Source: Gliomastix tumulicola
Lineage: Eukaryota > Ascomycota > Sordariomycetes > Hypocreales > Bionectriaceae
Direction of reading: 5' to 3'
Assembly (NCBI GenBank): GCA_001599755.1
Contig: BCHX01000004.1
Coordinates: forward strand, 5,022,001 to 5,086,000
DNA length: 64,000 nucleotides
This document shows positions 43,663 to 53,530 of this stretch, piece by piece; the stretch's first letter is position 1, and every line of letters begins with the position of its first letter. The translations under genes and the position numbers were made by a program. Below the pieces are notes generated by a model. That model saw only the letters and a program-made list of their open reading frames with translations, was not told the origin of the DNA and ran no database searches.

Positions 43663-44568
43663 TCGGGGCTACACTGCTTCTAGACATGTCATCCCTCGTC
43701 CTGAAGGGGTTACGCCCTTGGGCCAGGTTCTCTCGCCTTCGCCTCTCCCTTTCTATCCTCTCACCACTACCGCCACCTACTCGTTTCGATTCTTTTGCTA
43801 TTTACTTGCCCTTTTGTTTGTCCTTGCCTGGCTTTTTTTTTTCTCTCTCTTGCATGCATGCCGGCCTGGAGTTTATGGGGAAAATGGATGAATTCTGCTT
43901 TGCAACAACTCTGCTGCCCTTTCTCCCCTTGGCAACGGGGGGACGACTTGACGGAGGCTGGACTGTTTCGCTGTCGCAGACATGAAGACACTCGGGCATC
44001 CTTCTTGACGCACAAATGAGACATGTATCTAATCGTTTTGCCGCACTTTTCTCGACGCTCCCTATACCACTTTGTTCATTTCCTTGTCTTCTCTTCTATT
44101 TTCTTTCCTGTCGATCGCTCGCGGATGCTTTTACTGATCTGGGCTGTCTTTTCTACCGCCTCTTGCTACTTTTCTGTCCAGATCAAATTGATAGTACTCG
44201 GGAGGGGAGCCCATCCTCTTTTGAGAGTGCCCAATGCACTTCAGTTGATTCTTTCTTCGTGATGCCAGCGGGGAGCGAGGGAGATGGGGAGATGGAGGGT
44301 GGATGAGGGCGACGAATCTGATGATTTGATTTTTTCCCCCCCTGAGGAGAGAGAGATGCATTGAGACACGCTTGACGTGACGTGCTCCTTTCTCTTTTTT
44401 TTTCTTTTCTGTTTGACTACGGGATCGGATCGTTTTTTAGTTTCTTCCCTGTTGTACATTGGCCTGTTTCGGCTCCCCTGTTTGGTAGGGGAGCTGACAA
44501 CAATTGACATATATATTCCTTCTGAACCTGACAGTGCCTACGTCCCCGTGAAGTGTGATGTGTGTGAC
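43663..44568. other. Convergent 3' region, kinesin / ATL gene
   Basis: T-rich DNA with several poly-T and CT runs (for example near 43835 and 44393), consistent with long 3' untranslated regions of two convergent genes. No gene is called. Confidence 0.5.
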
Positions 44569-45163
44569 TCATGTTTCTTGTTCTGCTGCGGCAGCTTCTT
44601 CCTCGGCCTCCTCGGACGGCAGGACCTCGGGGAACCAGCCGTAGTCTTCAAAGCTGACGGACAGCTCGCCCATGGCGTTGGCCGTGACGACGACGCCTTC
44701 GGCCCGGAGCGCCTCGGCCTGGTTCCGGGCGCCGTCGGGCTGTGATCTGGGATGTGTTACTTTACCGATGACGTGCGTGTTGAAGGGGAAGGAAGGGTAA
44801 TAATAATACTGGGGGAGAGGGGGGGATCCTACCTCGGGGAGATGATGCCTTTGGCGTTGATGACCCTCTGCCAGGGCACGTTCTCGTTGTGATAGCGCAC
44901 AGCGGTGTCGTCTGCTGTGCTGCCCGCTGCGGGGAGGTGCTTGAGGCAGATGCCCACCTGTCTGGGGCGCTGGGCTGTTCATCTCTCGTTCACATCTCCC
45001 TCGTCAGATAGTGTATTATGTATATGATCATCCCCGGGAGACACTCACGCGTGCCGATGAGGGCGGCAATGTGGCCGTACGTGGTGACCCTCCCGTGCGG
45101 GATCTCCTGGACGGCGGCGTAGACGCCCCAGAAGAAGGCCTCGGCTTCGTCGGAGCGAGGCAT
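44569..45163 (-). CDS. ATL1: Alkyltransferase-like (ATL) DNA repair protein
   Basis: ATL proteins bind O6-alkylguanine in DNA and hand it to nucleotide excision repair; they share the alkylguanine-DNA alkyltransferase fold but lack the acceptor Cys. Three exons are inferred: 45163-45049, 44974-44833 and 44746-44569 (introns 74 and 86 bp), giving 144 residues. The helix-turn-helix region reads VQEIPHGRVTTYGHIAALIG and RPRQVGICLKHLPAAG. In the active-site loop the MGMT PCHRV motif is replaced by PWQRV, with Trp73 where the Cys would be, then INAKGIISPR. The second acceptor was picked because it alone continues the frame into SQPDGARNQAEALRAEGV. An acidic, Ala/Glu-rich C-terminal tail (PSEEAEEEAAAAEQET) extends beyond the usual domain. 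It converges with the kinesin gene. Confidence 0.9.
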
Positions 45164-46417
45164 CGTTGCGTGTGTGTGCGGGCCGCGATGGATGTGCGAG
45201 GGGAGTGGTTGTGGTGTGGTTGTGTTGGGAAGGGAAGGGCGTGAAGATGGAGGGATATGCATGTATCGGGGGGGTTTTCATCATTGGGCTGTATTGGGTA
45301 TAGTGATTTAGCTGGCACCTGTAGTAAGTAGTACCTTGAGGCTGGATAGCGTCCCAGCGCCTTAGTTGGTCAGACCAGGTCTCGGAGCGAAGGGAAACCT
45401 CATTCACGGTCCTCTGACGATGCTGCGTGGCAGCCGAACAGCGTGCGACGGCGACGGGACACGCGACAGCCAAACATGTGTCGTTGCACCTCGAGTTTTT
45501 CGTCGTCTGCGCGCGCTGGACGGCCAGAGAGTGACGGGTGCACATTTTAGGCGGCGTTGGTGATACTGGCTCGTCTCGCTCTCGCCTCCGTGTTCACCCA
45601 GCTCACCGGCTCGCAGCGCTTCTCAAGACGGGGACGGGGTGAATGGTATTCCAGTCCAAGGTGAGACGGCACTGTAATTGCTTTACTGGAAGGGTTCATT
45701 GTGCTGCGACCCAGTATCACCAGCTCTCGTTCGGGCTGCCTCACGCAAACACGGCAAACACTGAAGTAGCTGAACCCGGATCTGACTTGTGTAGTCCTCC
45801 TCACCGCCAACACTGCCTCCCGCTGGCCGGTTCCTCTTCTATTTCATCTGCCTCGTCCCCCCTCCCCCCTCTCTCTCCTTCTTTGTCCTCGTCCCATCTC
45901 CTTCCCTCTGCGCCTCGCCGACGGTCCTCTCTCACACCAAGCACGACTATTTCCCACTAGCGTTGTTCGTCTCCCCCTGATTAGTGTCTGTCTATCCTCG
46001 CTCGGCGGGAATCCACGGCCTGTGAGTCAGTCGGAGAGAACGAGAAAACGAGCACACGGCGACGGACCGGATTGCGGCTGTGGCGCATTGGCCGAGGACA
46101 GAGTCCGTGAATCGCCGCCTCTCGTCGTGAGAAGTCGTTGTTTTTTTCCTCTGAGCTGGGTTGTTCGTGGGAGTCACTGGGAGACGCGTCGGGTGCAGTC
46201 ATTTAACGGGGAGTGTTGCCACGCTCAGTGCCCTCATCACCACTCACTCGGCTCACCTCACCTCACACCAGCAACTCATCAGCAAGATATCAGCACCGCA
46301 TCAGCACCACAACTTGGTTCAAGAACCCGAAGCACCAAGGGCATTTATTTCCATCTCCTCCAGCCTCACGCCACTCCGTCTTCTTTACTCCCACAACTTC
46401 CCCAACCACCAACCACC
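45164..46417. other. Divergent intergenic region, ATL / SDR
   Basis: Shared promoter region of the ATL (-) and SDR (+) genes. C/T-rich leaders occur on the SDR side (about 45830-45960 and 46250-46417). No other feature was recognised. Confidence 0.5.
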
Positions 46418-47500
46418 ATGGGCCAGCAACTCCCCGCCCCGGACTCCCCTCCTCCTCCCCCCTACGACGTCCTCGTCACAGGCTCCTCGGGCCACCTCGG
46501 CACGGCGCTGATGCTCCGCCTCCCCGAGCTCGGCTTCCGCCCGCTCGGCATCGACATCCTGCCGGCGTCCTGTCCCGTCGTCCGCTCCCGCGCCGGCGAC
46601 ACCCTCACGGGCTCCATATCCGACCGGGACTTTGTCCGAGACACCCTCGCAGCGAACCTACAAATCCGCCACATCGTCCACGCCGCCACGCTGCACAAGC
46701 CACACGTCGCCTCGCACCCGGCCCAGGCCTTCATCGACGCCAACCTCACGGGCACGCTCACGCTGCTCGAAGCCGCGGCCGAGATCCTCGTGCCGGGGGG
46801 CCAGTTCGCGAGCTTCATCTTCATCAGCACGACGTCCACGTTTGGCGCCGCGCTGAGTCCCCTCCCCGGGCTGCCCGCCGCGTGGATCGACGAGAGCGTC
46901 ACGCCCAAGCCCAAGAACATCTACGGCGTGACCAAGTGCGCCGCTGAGGATCTGTGCTACCTCGCGCACAAGGCGAACCCGTCCCTGCCCGTGCTTGTCC
47001 TGCGCACATCCCGCTTCTTCCCCGAGGAAGACGACGACGAGGAGAGGAGGTCCGCCATGGCCGAGGACAATCTGAAAGTGCTCGAGCTCACGTACCGCCG
47101 CTGCGACATCCACGACGTCGTCTCCGCGTGCCGCAGCGCCATGAATTCCGCCAAGGACATCGGCTGGGGCAAGTACATCATCTCCGCGCCGCCGCCCTTC
47201 CGCCGCGACGACGAGACCCTCACGGCGCTCAACGCGGGCCGGTCGGCCGATGTGCTCGAGCGTGTTGCCCCGGGCGTGGGCGACGTGTTCCGTGCCCGCG
47301 GGTGGAAGTTCCTGCCGTGCATCGACCGCGTGTATGACTCGAGCCGGGCTGTGGCTGAGCTCGGCTGGACACCCGAGTATACGTTTGAGCGGACCGTGGA
47401 GAGGGTGAAGAACGGCGACGAGTGGCGCAGTCCGTTGGCACTGCAGGTGGGTAGGAAGGGATATCATGCTGTCTCGACGGGCGTGTACACCAAGCGATGA
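46418..47500 (+). CDS. NAD-dependent epimerase/dehydratase (extended SDR)
   Basis: Intronless 360-residue protein of the extended short-chain dehydrogenase/reductase group, which act mostly on nucleotide sugars or related substrates. The Rossmann motif is TGSSGHLG (residues 21-28), preceded by a Pro-rich N-terminus. HAATLHKPHVASHP and the segment ANLTGTLTLLEAA correspond to the NAG and active-site-helix regions; the catalytic Ser/Thr lies near FISTTSTFG and the catalytic pair is YGVTK (about 169-173). LVLRTSRFFPEEDDDEE includes an unusual acidic insert. The ATG at 46418 lies in an ACCATGG context and gives the usual start; a longer open frame upstream is leader. The exact substrate cannot be inferred. 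Confidence 0.9.
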   Translation: MGQQLPAPDSPPPPPYDVLVTGSSGHLGTALMLRLPELGFRPLGIDILPASCPVVRSRAGDTLTGSISDRDFVRDTLAANLQIRHIVHAATLHKPHVASHPAQAFIDANLTGTLTLLEAAAEILVPGGQFASFIFISTTSTFGAALSPLPGLPAAWIDESVTPKPKNIYGVTKCAAEDLCYLAHKANPSLPVLVLRTSRFFPEEDDDEERRSAMAEDNLKVLELTYRRCDIHDVVSACRSAMNSAKDIGWGKYIISAPPPFRRDDETLTALNAGRSADVLERVAPGVGDVFRARGWKFLPCIDRVYDSSRAVAELGWTPEYTFERTVERVKNGDEWRSPLALQVGRKGYHAVSTGVYTKR

Positions 47501-48018
47501 GTCTTGACGGCTACGACGAGAGATACAGAGCGGACAGATCAGATACGACAGTAATGGCAGCGGCAGGGAACAAAAAGTGATCATGTCTCGTATTGGCGTG
47601 CTGCTTAAAACATCGAAAAGGGCTAAAAACTAGAAAGGCGAAGCGAAGTAGAGCAGAGAATCAAAACTTTTGAAAACAACACTTTTGTGCCTGGCTTTTT
47701 TCGTAATCCATACTTTTGTGTTGGTTCCCCCCGTCAATCATCCTCCGTGTATGTATGTCCGTTGTTTTTTGTGCGTGCTTTTCTCTATCGTACGTTTAAC
47801 ATGTGCGGCTTCTTCGTCAGCTCATAACTCATCCGTCGTGACGCCTCGCGTGTGTGTGTGAATATCATCTGTGTGGCCTTTCTCAAAAGATAAAGACCAA
47901 AGAACTCCCAAAGCAGACCAAATCACAGCAAAGCAAAGCAAACCCAAGCAAAGAAAAGCAAGGAAAGGAAAGGTAAAAGAAAGCAAAGCGAGTTGCAGCA
48001 GACACAGGTCAGCGTCCC
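47501..48018. other. Convergent 3' region, SDR / bisphosphate nucleotidase
   Basis: Contains an A/G-rich, CAAAG-like low-complexity stretch (about 47877-47996), which reads as a CT-rich 3' region on the nucleotidase strand. No gene is seen. Confidence 0.5.
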
Positions 48019-49242
48019 TCATGGCTCCAGGTACGACCCGTGGCCGCCCTCGACCAGCTTCGCCCGCACAAGTTCGAGCACCTCGGCGTGCAGCCCAGCC
48101 GGCGCAGCGACAAAGCCGCAGTTGGCCGTCATCTTACGCCCAGCCAGCAGGTCGATGTCGCGGCCGTGGATGTCGGTGATGCGCCCGCCGGATTCCTCAA
48201 AGAGGAGCATGGCCCCGGCGTGATCCCAGATCTTCCCCCACCGATTCCTCTTGTTGTAGACCCACACAGTCGTGTTGCCGAGCCCCATTGCCAGTCCTGT
48301 CCAGCGCAGCACCCACGGCAGGAGGTCGCAGCCGGGATAGGGGGCGTTGACGTGCGCTGCCACGGCCTCGTGGACGCTCTTGATGCCCGAGTCGACGATG
48401 GACGCGCACGTGACGAAGCGGACGTCGGCGAGGGTCAGGGCTGGGCTGGCGTTGGCCTCGCGGACGGCGGCGAGTGATCGTGTCTGGACGGGGGCCGTGC
48501 CGTTGTTGTTGTGGTTGTTGCTGTTGTTGGAAGTGGTGTCAGTGGTAGTGGTAGTGGTAGTGGTAGAGGTTAGGCCCTTTGCTGAGCTCCGATCAGCCAG
48601 CGGACGCACAAACGCGCCGTGGCCACGAACAGCGTAGACGATGCAGCCCGTCTCCGAGATGTCGCTGTTGTTGAGCGGCGCCGTCACATCCATGGACATG
48701 TTGGGACAGCCCACAGCACCCAGCACCTGCTTCCCGTCCACCAGCAGCGCGACGTTGATGGCGTACAGCTCGCCCCTCACGTACGTCTTGGTCCCGTCGA
48801 TGGGATCAAAGACCCAGGTCCGCCCCGTCTTGGCCGGGGTCGCAGCACCGCACTCGTCGATGAAGTTGCACATCTGCTCGCGACTATTGGGCACGACAAC
48901 CCCCGGCGGCACGTGGCTGCGGCCGTTGACGCCGTCATCGGGCCGGCCGTAGCCCGTGACGTCGCGCACGAGCTCGTAGACCAGCTCGAGCAGCAGCAGG
49001 TCGGACCGCAGCTGCGACGCGTCCTCCTCGCCGACGACCGTGTCCTCGGGAAACGCGGCCTTGACGGTGGCCGTCAGCAGCGCCTGGATGGCGAAGTCGG
49101 CGATGGTGACGGGGCTGAGGTCGGGCTTGCTGACGACGGTGCCCTTCTTGAATGTGCTGGCGATGATCTGCTGGCTGAGCTTGGCGGCGACGTGCAGCGC
49201 GCCAAAGACGATCTCGAGCTCGTGCCGGTAGGGACTGTCCAT
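48019..49242 (-). CDS. 3'(2'),5'-bisphosphate nucleotidase, Hal2/Met22 family
   Basis: Removes the 3' phosphate from PAP and PAPS, a lithium- and sodium-sensitive step of sulphate assimilation. The protein has 407 residues and no intron. Metal-binding motifs of the inositol-monophosphatase superfamily are in place: VVGEEDAS, WVFDPIDGTKTYVRG (DPIDGT near residue 142) and WDHAGAMLLFEESGG (about 337). The N-terminal segment YRHELEIVFGALHVAAKLSQ matches Hal2 proteins. The ATG at 49242 gives this start; the frame stays open further upstream but the extra residues look like untranslated leader. A poly-Thr and poly-Asn insert (about residues 230-250, encoded by GGT/AGT and TTG/GTT repeats read on the minus strand) interrupts the enzyme between conserved blocks, presumably as a surface loop. 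Confidence 0.93.
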   Translation of the reverse strand: MDSPYRHELEIVFGALHVAAKLSQQIIASTFKKGTVVSKPDLSPVTIADFAIQALLTATVKAAFPEDTVVGEEDASQLRSDLLLLELVYELVRDVTGYGRPDDGVNGRSHVPPGVVVPNSREQMCNFIDECGAATPAKTGRTWVFDPIDGTKTYVRGELYAINVALLVDGKQVLGAVGCPNMSMDVTAPLNNSDISETGCIVYAVRGHGAFVRPLADRSSAKGLTSTTTTTTTTDTTSNNSNNHNNNGTAPVQTRSLAAVREANASPALTLADVRFVTCASIVDSGIKSVHEAVAAHVNAPYPGCDLLPWVLRWTGLAMGLGNTTVWVYNKRNRWGKIWDHAGAMLLFEESGGRITDIHGRDIDLLAGRKMTANCGFVAAPAGLHAEVLELVRAKLVEGGHGSYLEP

Positions 49243-50678
49243 TATGGTGGGGTTTTTCTGTGCGTCTGCCCGACTACCTGGCGTGCTACTGCTAATGTAA
49301 TGTGTGGTGGGTGCGGGTGCGGGTGCAGGTGCAGGTGCAGCAGTGCAGGTATCGTGAAGACTGGCCGATGGAGGCGGTCTGGTCTGCAGGCAGGCAGGCA
49401 AAATTCGGGGCTTCGGTTCGGTCCTGGTTGGTGGGGATTCGATTCGATCTTGACGGGCAGAGCGAGCCAAGCAAGCAAGCAAAAGCTGTCAGACGCGCGG
49501 CCTGGGGAGGAGGCAGAAGAAAAGAAAAGAAACGAAAATTGGACGGGCTGCTGGAGAGCTGCAGGACGGCGATGGGCGGATGCAGAGGCAGAGGGCTGAG
49601 CCTGGAGCAGGAGGGGGCATTGGGCAGAAGAGAGACCAGCAGTGCAAACAGACAGACAGGCAGAGAGAGCGAGTGAGTGAGGTGCTGCTTGGGCTCAGGT
49701 CACTGGGAGGAGAAGGCAAGTCACCTGTGAGGAGGTAAGGTAAGGTAGCGTGTTACCTCACACGCCACGTCAGGGAGGGCAAGTAGCAAGTACCTGCAAG
49801 TACTACTCCTGGTACCTTGGGTGGTAGTAGCTGCAGCTGCCTCTGACCGGTCTGGCTTCTCAGGTCACACCTGCAGCTGCGGCATCCACACCAGCCACTG
49901 CTCGGGAGTCCGTGAGGAACGAGACGATGAGAGAAAATGAGGAGATGACACGGAATAAGCATCTAGTGGCTGCTTGGCGTCCACCGCCAATGGACATGGA
50001 ATTCCCTCCCACGGCGAGGAAATACCCGACGCTACCCTCCACTAGAGCAGAGGAACCAATGCAGCCAGTGGGAGACGAGTTACCGAGTCACAGACCAGCA
50101 CGATGGAGGACACCTCACGCTGCACGTGCACTGTCATGTGGGGGACACATGCGGTACAGAGCATCTATTCCCGCTGCAGTCTGTCTCTCTGTCTCTCTGT
50201 CTCTCTGTCTGTCTGTCATCTGCCGCATGATTCTCTCCCATGTGCGTGCTGCATGTTCCATGTTCCATGTTCCTTCCATGTTCCTCCCTTGTTCCATCTT
50301 ATCTCTGCCCCCCCCCCCCCCCCCCCCCCCCCGCTGAGGAAGGCAGGTGCCATCCGGTTCTTCCCACCAAAAACCACCAAAGACCGCCAAAGACCACCAA
50401 AAGCCACCAAAAACCACCCAACAACCTCCCTAAACAGACGCCATCTCGTGGGGGCCTCGCACAAGCCCCGATTGCTGCATCCAAACTCCGATAGCCGCAT
50501 ATTTGCTCATTCCCTCACGCTTTCGTTTTACGTGATCATCGACGTCCACCGCCATCAAACCCGACGATAGCACGACATGAGAACACGCTCTGCGACACCA
50601 TTCCCTGCCCGCTCTCTCTCTCCTCCGCCAAGAGCACTAGCAGTACTACTGCAAGGCTTCCGCTAGGCTTCCGCTAGA
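49243..50678. other. Divergent intergenic region with poly-C tract and AGGTA/TACCT cluster
   Basis: Promoters of the nucleotidase (-) and OB-fold (+) genes. A cluster of AGGTA/TACCT pentamers lies at about 49733-49820. A CTCTGT microsatellite lies at about 50176-50216. A 25-base poly-C run lies at 50308-50332, followed by CCAAA-rich DNA. No gene is called. Confidence 0.55.
50308..50332 (+). repeat. 25-base poly-C homopolymer
   Basis: An uninterrupted run of 25 C. It is prone to length error in sequencing and could form G-quadruplex or i-motif structures; it lies about 350 bp upstream of the OB-fold gene. Confidence 0.95.
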
Positions 50679-52046
50679 ATGGCAGCGGTCCAGCCCGGGC
50701 GCACCGCCACGCAGCCATCAGGAGCAGCAGCAGCCACGCATGAACGCCGCCGCCGCCGCCGCCGCCGCCACGTCCGCCCAGCAAGAGGATCATCATCGTC
50801 ACGGCCCAGCATCGCCCTCAGCCCGCTGATCGGCGACATCCTTCGCTCGCGCTACTGCGTCCCCGGGTCCGTCTTCCTCGTCGAGGACGTCCAGACAGCC
50901 CTTGTCCCCGGCTCTAACCGCTGGCAGGCGCTGCAGCTGCTACTCGGCGACGGACGGCTGTGCATCCAGGCCTTGCTCGCGGCGGAGCTGCACCATCTGG
51001 TCCAGAGCGGCGAGGTCACGGCTGGGACCTACGTGCAGCTCGACGAGTTCAACCTCGGGTTGGAGCGGCTGGATGACACCCACGCGGGGGAGGACTTCAA
51101 AGACTCGGAGCCCGAGGACGACGAGGTCGAAGGCCTGCGCGGGAAGATGGTGTACCTCATGGTAGAGGGCATCGCCGTCGTTGGCCGTGATGATGCGTAC
51201 CTCGCTCGGTGGAGGAGCAAGGCCCGGGGTCTGAAGCCACAGAAGCGGTCTGGTGCTACTCCAGCTACTGCTACCAAGGATGCTACCAAGAATGCTACCA
51301 AGGATGCTACAAAACCTAAGATCGAGGCATCCCACCGACCCCCCGGGCCGAGACCGAGCAGTCAGCAACCTATGCCGTCATCCAAGGACACCACCGTCGA
51401 AAAGGCCTTTGACAACTTCGACGCCCTCACGTACCCGCTCAAGATCTCCCCTCGGAAATCGCAAAAGCTTCCAGAACCCCCACGGACCGTCGAACCAGGA
51501 GCACACGAAACCCCAACCCCCACGACGCTAGACCAGGCAGCACCCCCTTTGTTCTCCTCCTCCCCATCCAAGCAGGCCCCCGTCTCGCTCCCTCGTGACT
51601 GGCACAACCTGCAGTCCCCCCTCAGACTCACCACGCTCCACTCCATCCCCCACCTCCCCTACGCTCAGGGCTGGTCCTGCAACGTCCTCGCCATCGTCAT
51701 CTCCCTGTCCGCCCTCGAGCCGTCCTACCTGCCCCCGCACCGCCAGCGCACCGCCCGTCTCGCCGACCCGTCCACGGCGAAGCAGGTCCACCTGACCGTG
51801 TTCCTGGACCCCGAGCACTTCGAGCCCAAGGTTGGGAGCGCGGTCCTGCTCGTCGGGGTCAAGAACCACCCGTTTGATGGTGGCAGCCTCAAGAAGTATG
51901 CCAGTGACGGAGCGGCCGGTGCCGTCGGGAAGGGCGGCACGCCGGCGACGGGGGCTTCGTGGTGGTTTGAGGATCCGCGGGAGCTGGAGTGGTGTGATGT
52001 GGCCGGCATCAAGGAGTGGTGGGCAGGCGTTGAGAGCGCTACGTGA
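50679..52046 (+). CDS. Putative OB-fold nucleic-acid-binding protein
   Basis: Conserved-looking but not named by me. The single-exon protein has 455 residues. After a basic N-terminus with an eight-Arg run from CGC repeats, residues about 48-150 look like an OB fold: LIGDILRSRYCVPGSVFLVE, LQLLLGDGRLCIQALLAAEL and GEVTAGTYVQLDEFNLG have the strand pattern of RPA-type OB domains. A low-complexity linker (ATKDATKN repeats) and a disordered stretch follow. A second OB-like unit lies at about 315-400 (QGWSCNVLAIVISLSALEPS, VHLTVFLDPEHFEPKVGSAV, LLVGVKNHPFDGGSLKKYAS), ending with a Trp-rich tail. This would fit a telomere, replication or RNA-binding role. No zinc motif is seen. Fold assignment is by strand pattern only. 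Confidence 0.72.
   Translation: MAAVQPGRTATQPSGAAAATHERRRRRRRRHVRPARGSSSSRPSIALSPLIGDILRSRYCVPGSVFLVEDVQTALVPGSNRWQALQLLLGDGRLCIQALLAAELHHLVQSGEVTAGTYVQLDEFNLGLERLDDTHAGEDFKDSEPEDDEVEGLRGKMVYLMVEGIAVVGRDDAYLARWRSKARGLKPQKRSGATPATATKDATKNATKDATKPKIEASHRPPGPRPSSQQPMPSSKDTTVEKAFDNFDALTYPLKISPRKSQKLPEPPRTVEPGAHETPTPTTLDQAAPPLFSSSPSKQAPVSLPRDWHNLQSPLRLTTLHSIPHLPYAQGWSCNVLAIVISLSALEPSYLPPHRQRTARLADPSTAKQVHLTVFLDPEHFEPKVGSAVLLVGVKNHPFDGGSLKKYASDGAAGAVGKGGTPATGASWWFEDPRELEWCDVAGIKEWWAGVESAT
51270..51317 (+). repeat. 12-bp coding tandem repeat (ATKD/ATKN)
   Basis: Four consecutive 12-bp units, GCTACCAAGGAT and close variants, encode ATKD-ATKN-ATKD-ATKP in the linker of the putative OB-fold protein. 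Confidence 0.9.
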
Positions 52047-52536
52047 CGAACCTCTGCCGAGGTGCATGAACGACCCCCACCAAGGAAGCAACCACGAGGC
52101 AGGTCGTTTGGACGACGTTGGAACCATTCATGCACATGGCCAGGTGCAAAGAGAGGTCATGCTCACAACCTTCTGTGCACGGACGCCTTGGCCAGCGTCA
52201 GTGGGGGCTCCAGAGGCCGTTCTGCCCTCGCTGAGCTGCGAACCGTGAAGTTGGGCTGATTCAAATTGCTCGCGAAGTTGGACGGGATTAGCCGCATGAC
52301 TGGCCCTCGCTAAATGCGTCCGAACTCGACTCGCGATATGATTGACATGCATCAATGAAATTGGCCAATACTATTCAATCAGGTGGGCTTCCCATTTGAT
52401 TCCGAATACTATTATTCAATTGACGAACAAGAACCTACGCCGCGTCCAAATTACAACCACCAAGTTTGCGCCAACACAGAATACTACTAGTCCTGGCGAA
52501 GATGCCCGCTCCATTTACCTGTCCGAACCCCATGGA
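52047..52536. other. Convergent 3' region, OB-fold gene / HWGLF gene
   Basis: 3' flanks of two convergent genes; no feature was recognised apart from a somewhat AT-richer stretch at about 52320-52500. Confidence 0.5.
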
Positions 52537-53530
52537 CTAGTATCTCGTGCCGGATCGCCCACTGTTGTAACTATCGTCCATCTGATACTCCATGCGGGTC
52601 TGCTGCGATGGGTAAGAACGCGGATGCGAGGGTGCTGCAGTAGTATCTGTGATCATGGGCTTCGGTCCGTAGTACGGCGAGCGCGGGACAACACTGGACC
52701 TCGGGGCTGGCTCATCAACCACCATCCCCGAATCGAGATCCATAGGTACGGTGCGGGTGAGGCCGCCACCTGAAAGCCAGCTCAGGTCGTTGTAGATCTT
52801 GGGTACCTCTCGCCTCGGTACACCTCGAGGTCCGGCAGGGATGCGGTCCGGCTGGAAGACGTCTGCCATGTAGAGGCCCCAAGTCTCGATCTTGTCTGTA
52901 GACCGGGATTAGCAAGCTTGCCCCAGGGCTTCCGCGATGCTTCCACCTCTAGCAAAGCTAGCCAGCGGGACTATCAAGGGAGGGGATGGGAGTCATACCA
53001 ACTGAGGCTGGGAGCTGGATGATGTGGGCGTTGTGCAAGTACTTCAAGGCTTCCTTGACCCAGACACGGCAAGTCCAGCGGGGCTCGTCTTGCGGCAGAT
53101 AGCGATTCCTCATGAGCGGCACCTGCTTGACGCAGTCGCCTATGGAATTGAGGGCTCTGAGGTCTGCTACTTTGAGGCAGATAACCATGGACCTAGAACG
53201 CCTGGCGTCTCGCACGCTCTTCTCCTCAAAATAGAGGTCAAGGGGTCGTCTGTCGAGGTCTGTTGCATGGAAGAGATAGCCACTTGGGAGCTTGTCACCC
53301 GATGCGAAGAGGCCCCAGTGCTGTTACATTGTTCATCCCTCGTCAGAGAGATCCGATGCCTCCTGGATGCCCATGAAGGAAGGGAAACCTACGTATTTGT
53401 GCACGCCGTCGACGGTGCGGAGCCATTGCAGCGTGATGTACAGTGACCGGGGAACAGGGTAGTCGATGGATGGCGGTACCTCTAGTTGGGCATGGGATCG
53501 GGAAGAACGGTGGGCAGGCGATGAGAACAT
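52537..53530 (-). CDS. Uncharacterised protein with HWGLF and TCRVWV motifs (possible permuted papain-like fold)
   Basis: Three exons are inferred: 53530-53393, 53320-52999 and 52895-52537 (introns 72 and 103 bp), giving 272 residues. The first intron is required because the unspliced frame stops and the spliced junction creates VDGVHKYHWGLFASG. The order of parts is: a Ser-rich N-terminus, LYITLQWLRTVDGVHKY, HWGLF (His47) with a following YLFHATD, a charged middle, then WTCRVWVKEALKYL with Cys130, and a disordered Ser/Pro/Tyr-rich C-terminus (about 155-272). A His-x-Gly motif before a Cys followed by Trp/Val in a helix is the order seen in circularly permuted NlpC/P60-like families such as LRAT and PPPDE; I infer this as a possibility only. 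No signal peptide is visible. A close family name was not recognised. Confidence 0.72.
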
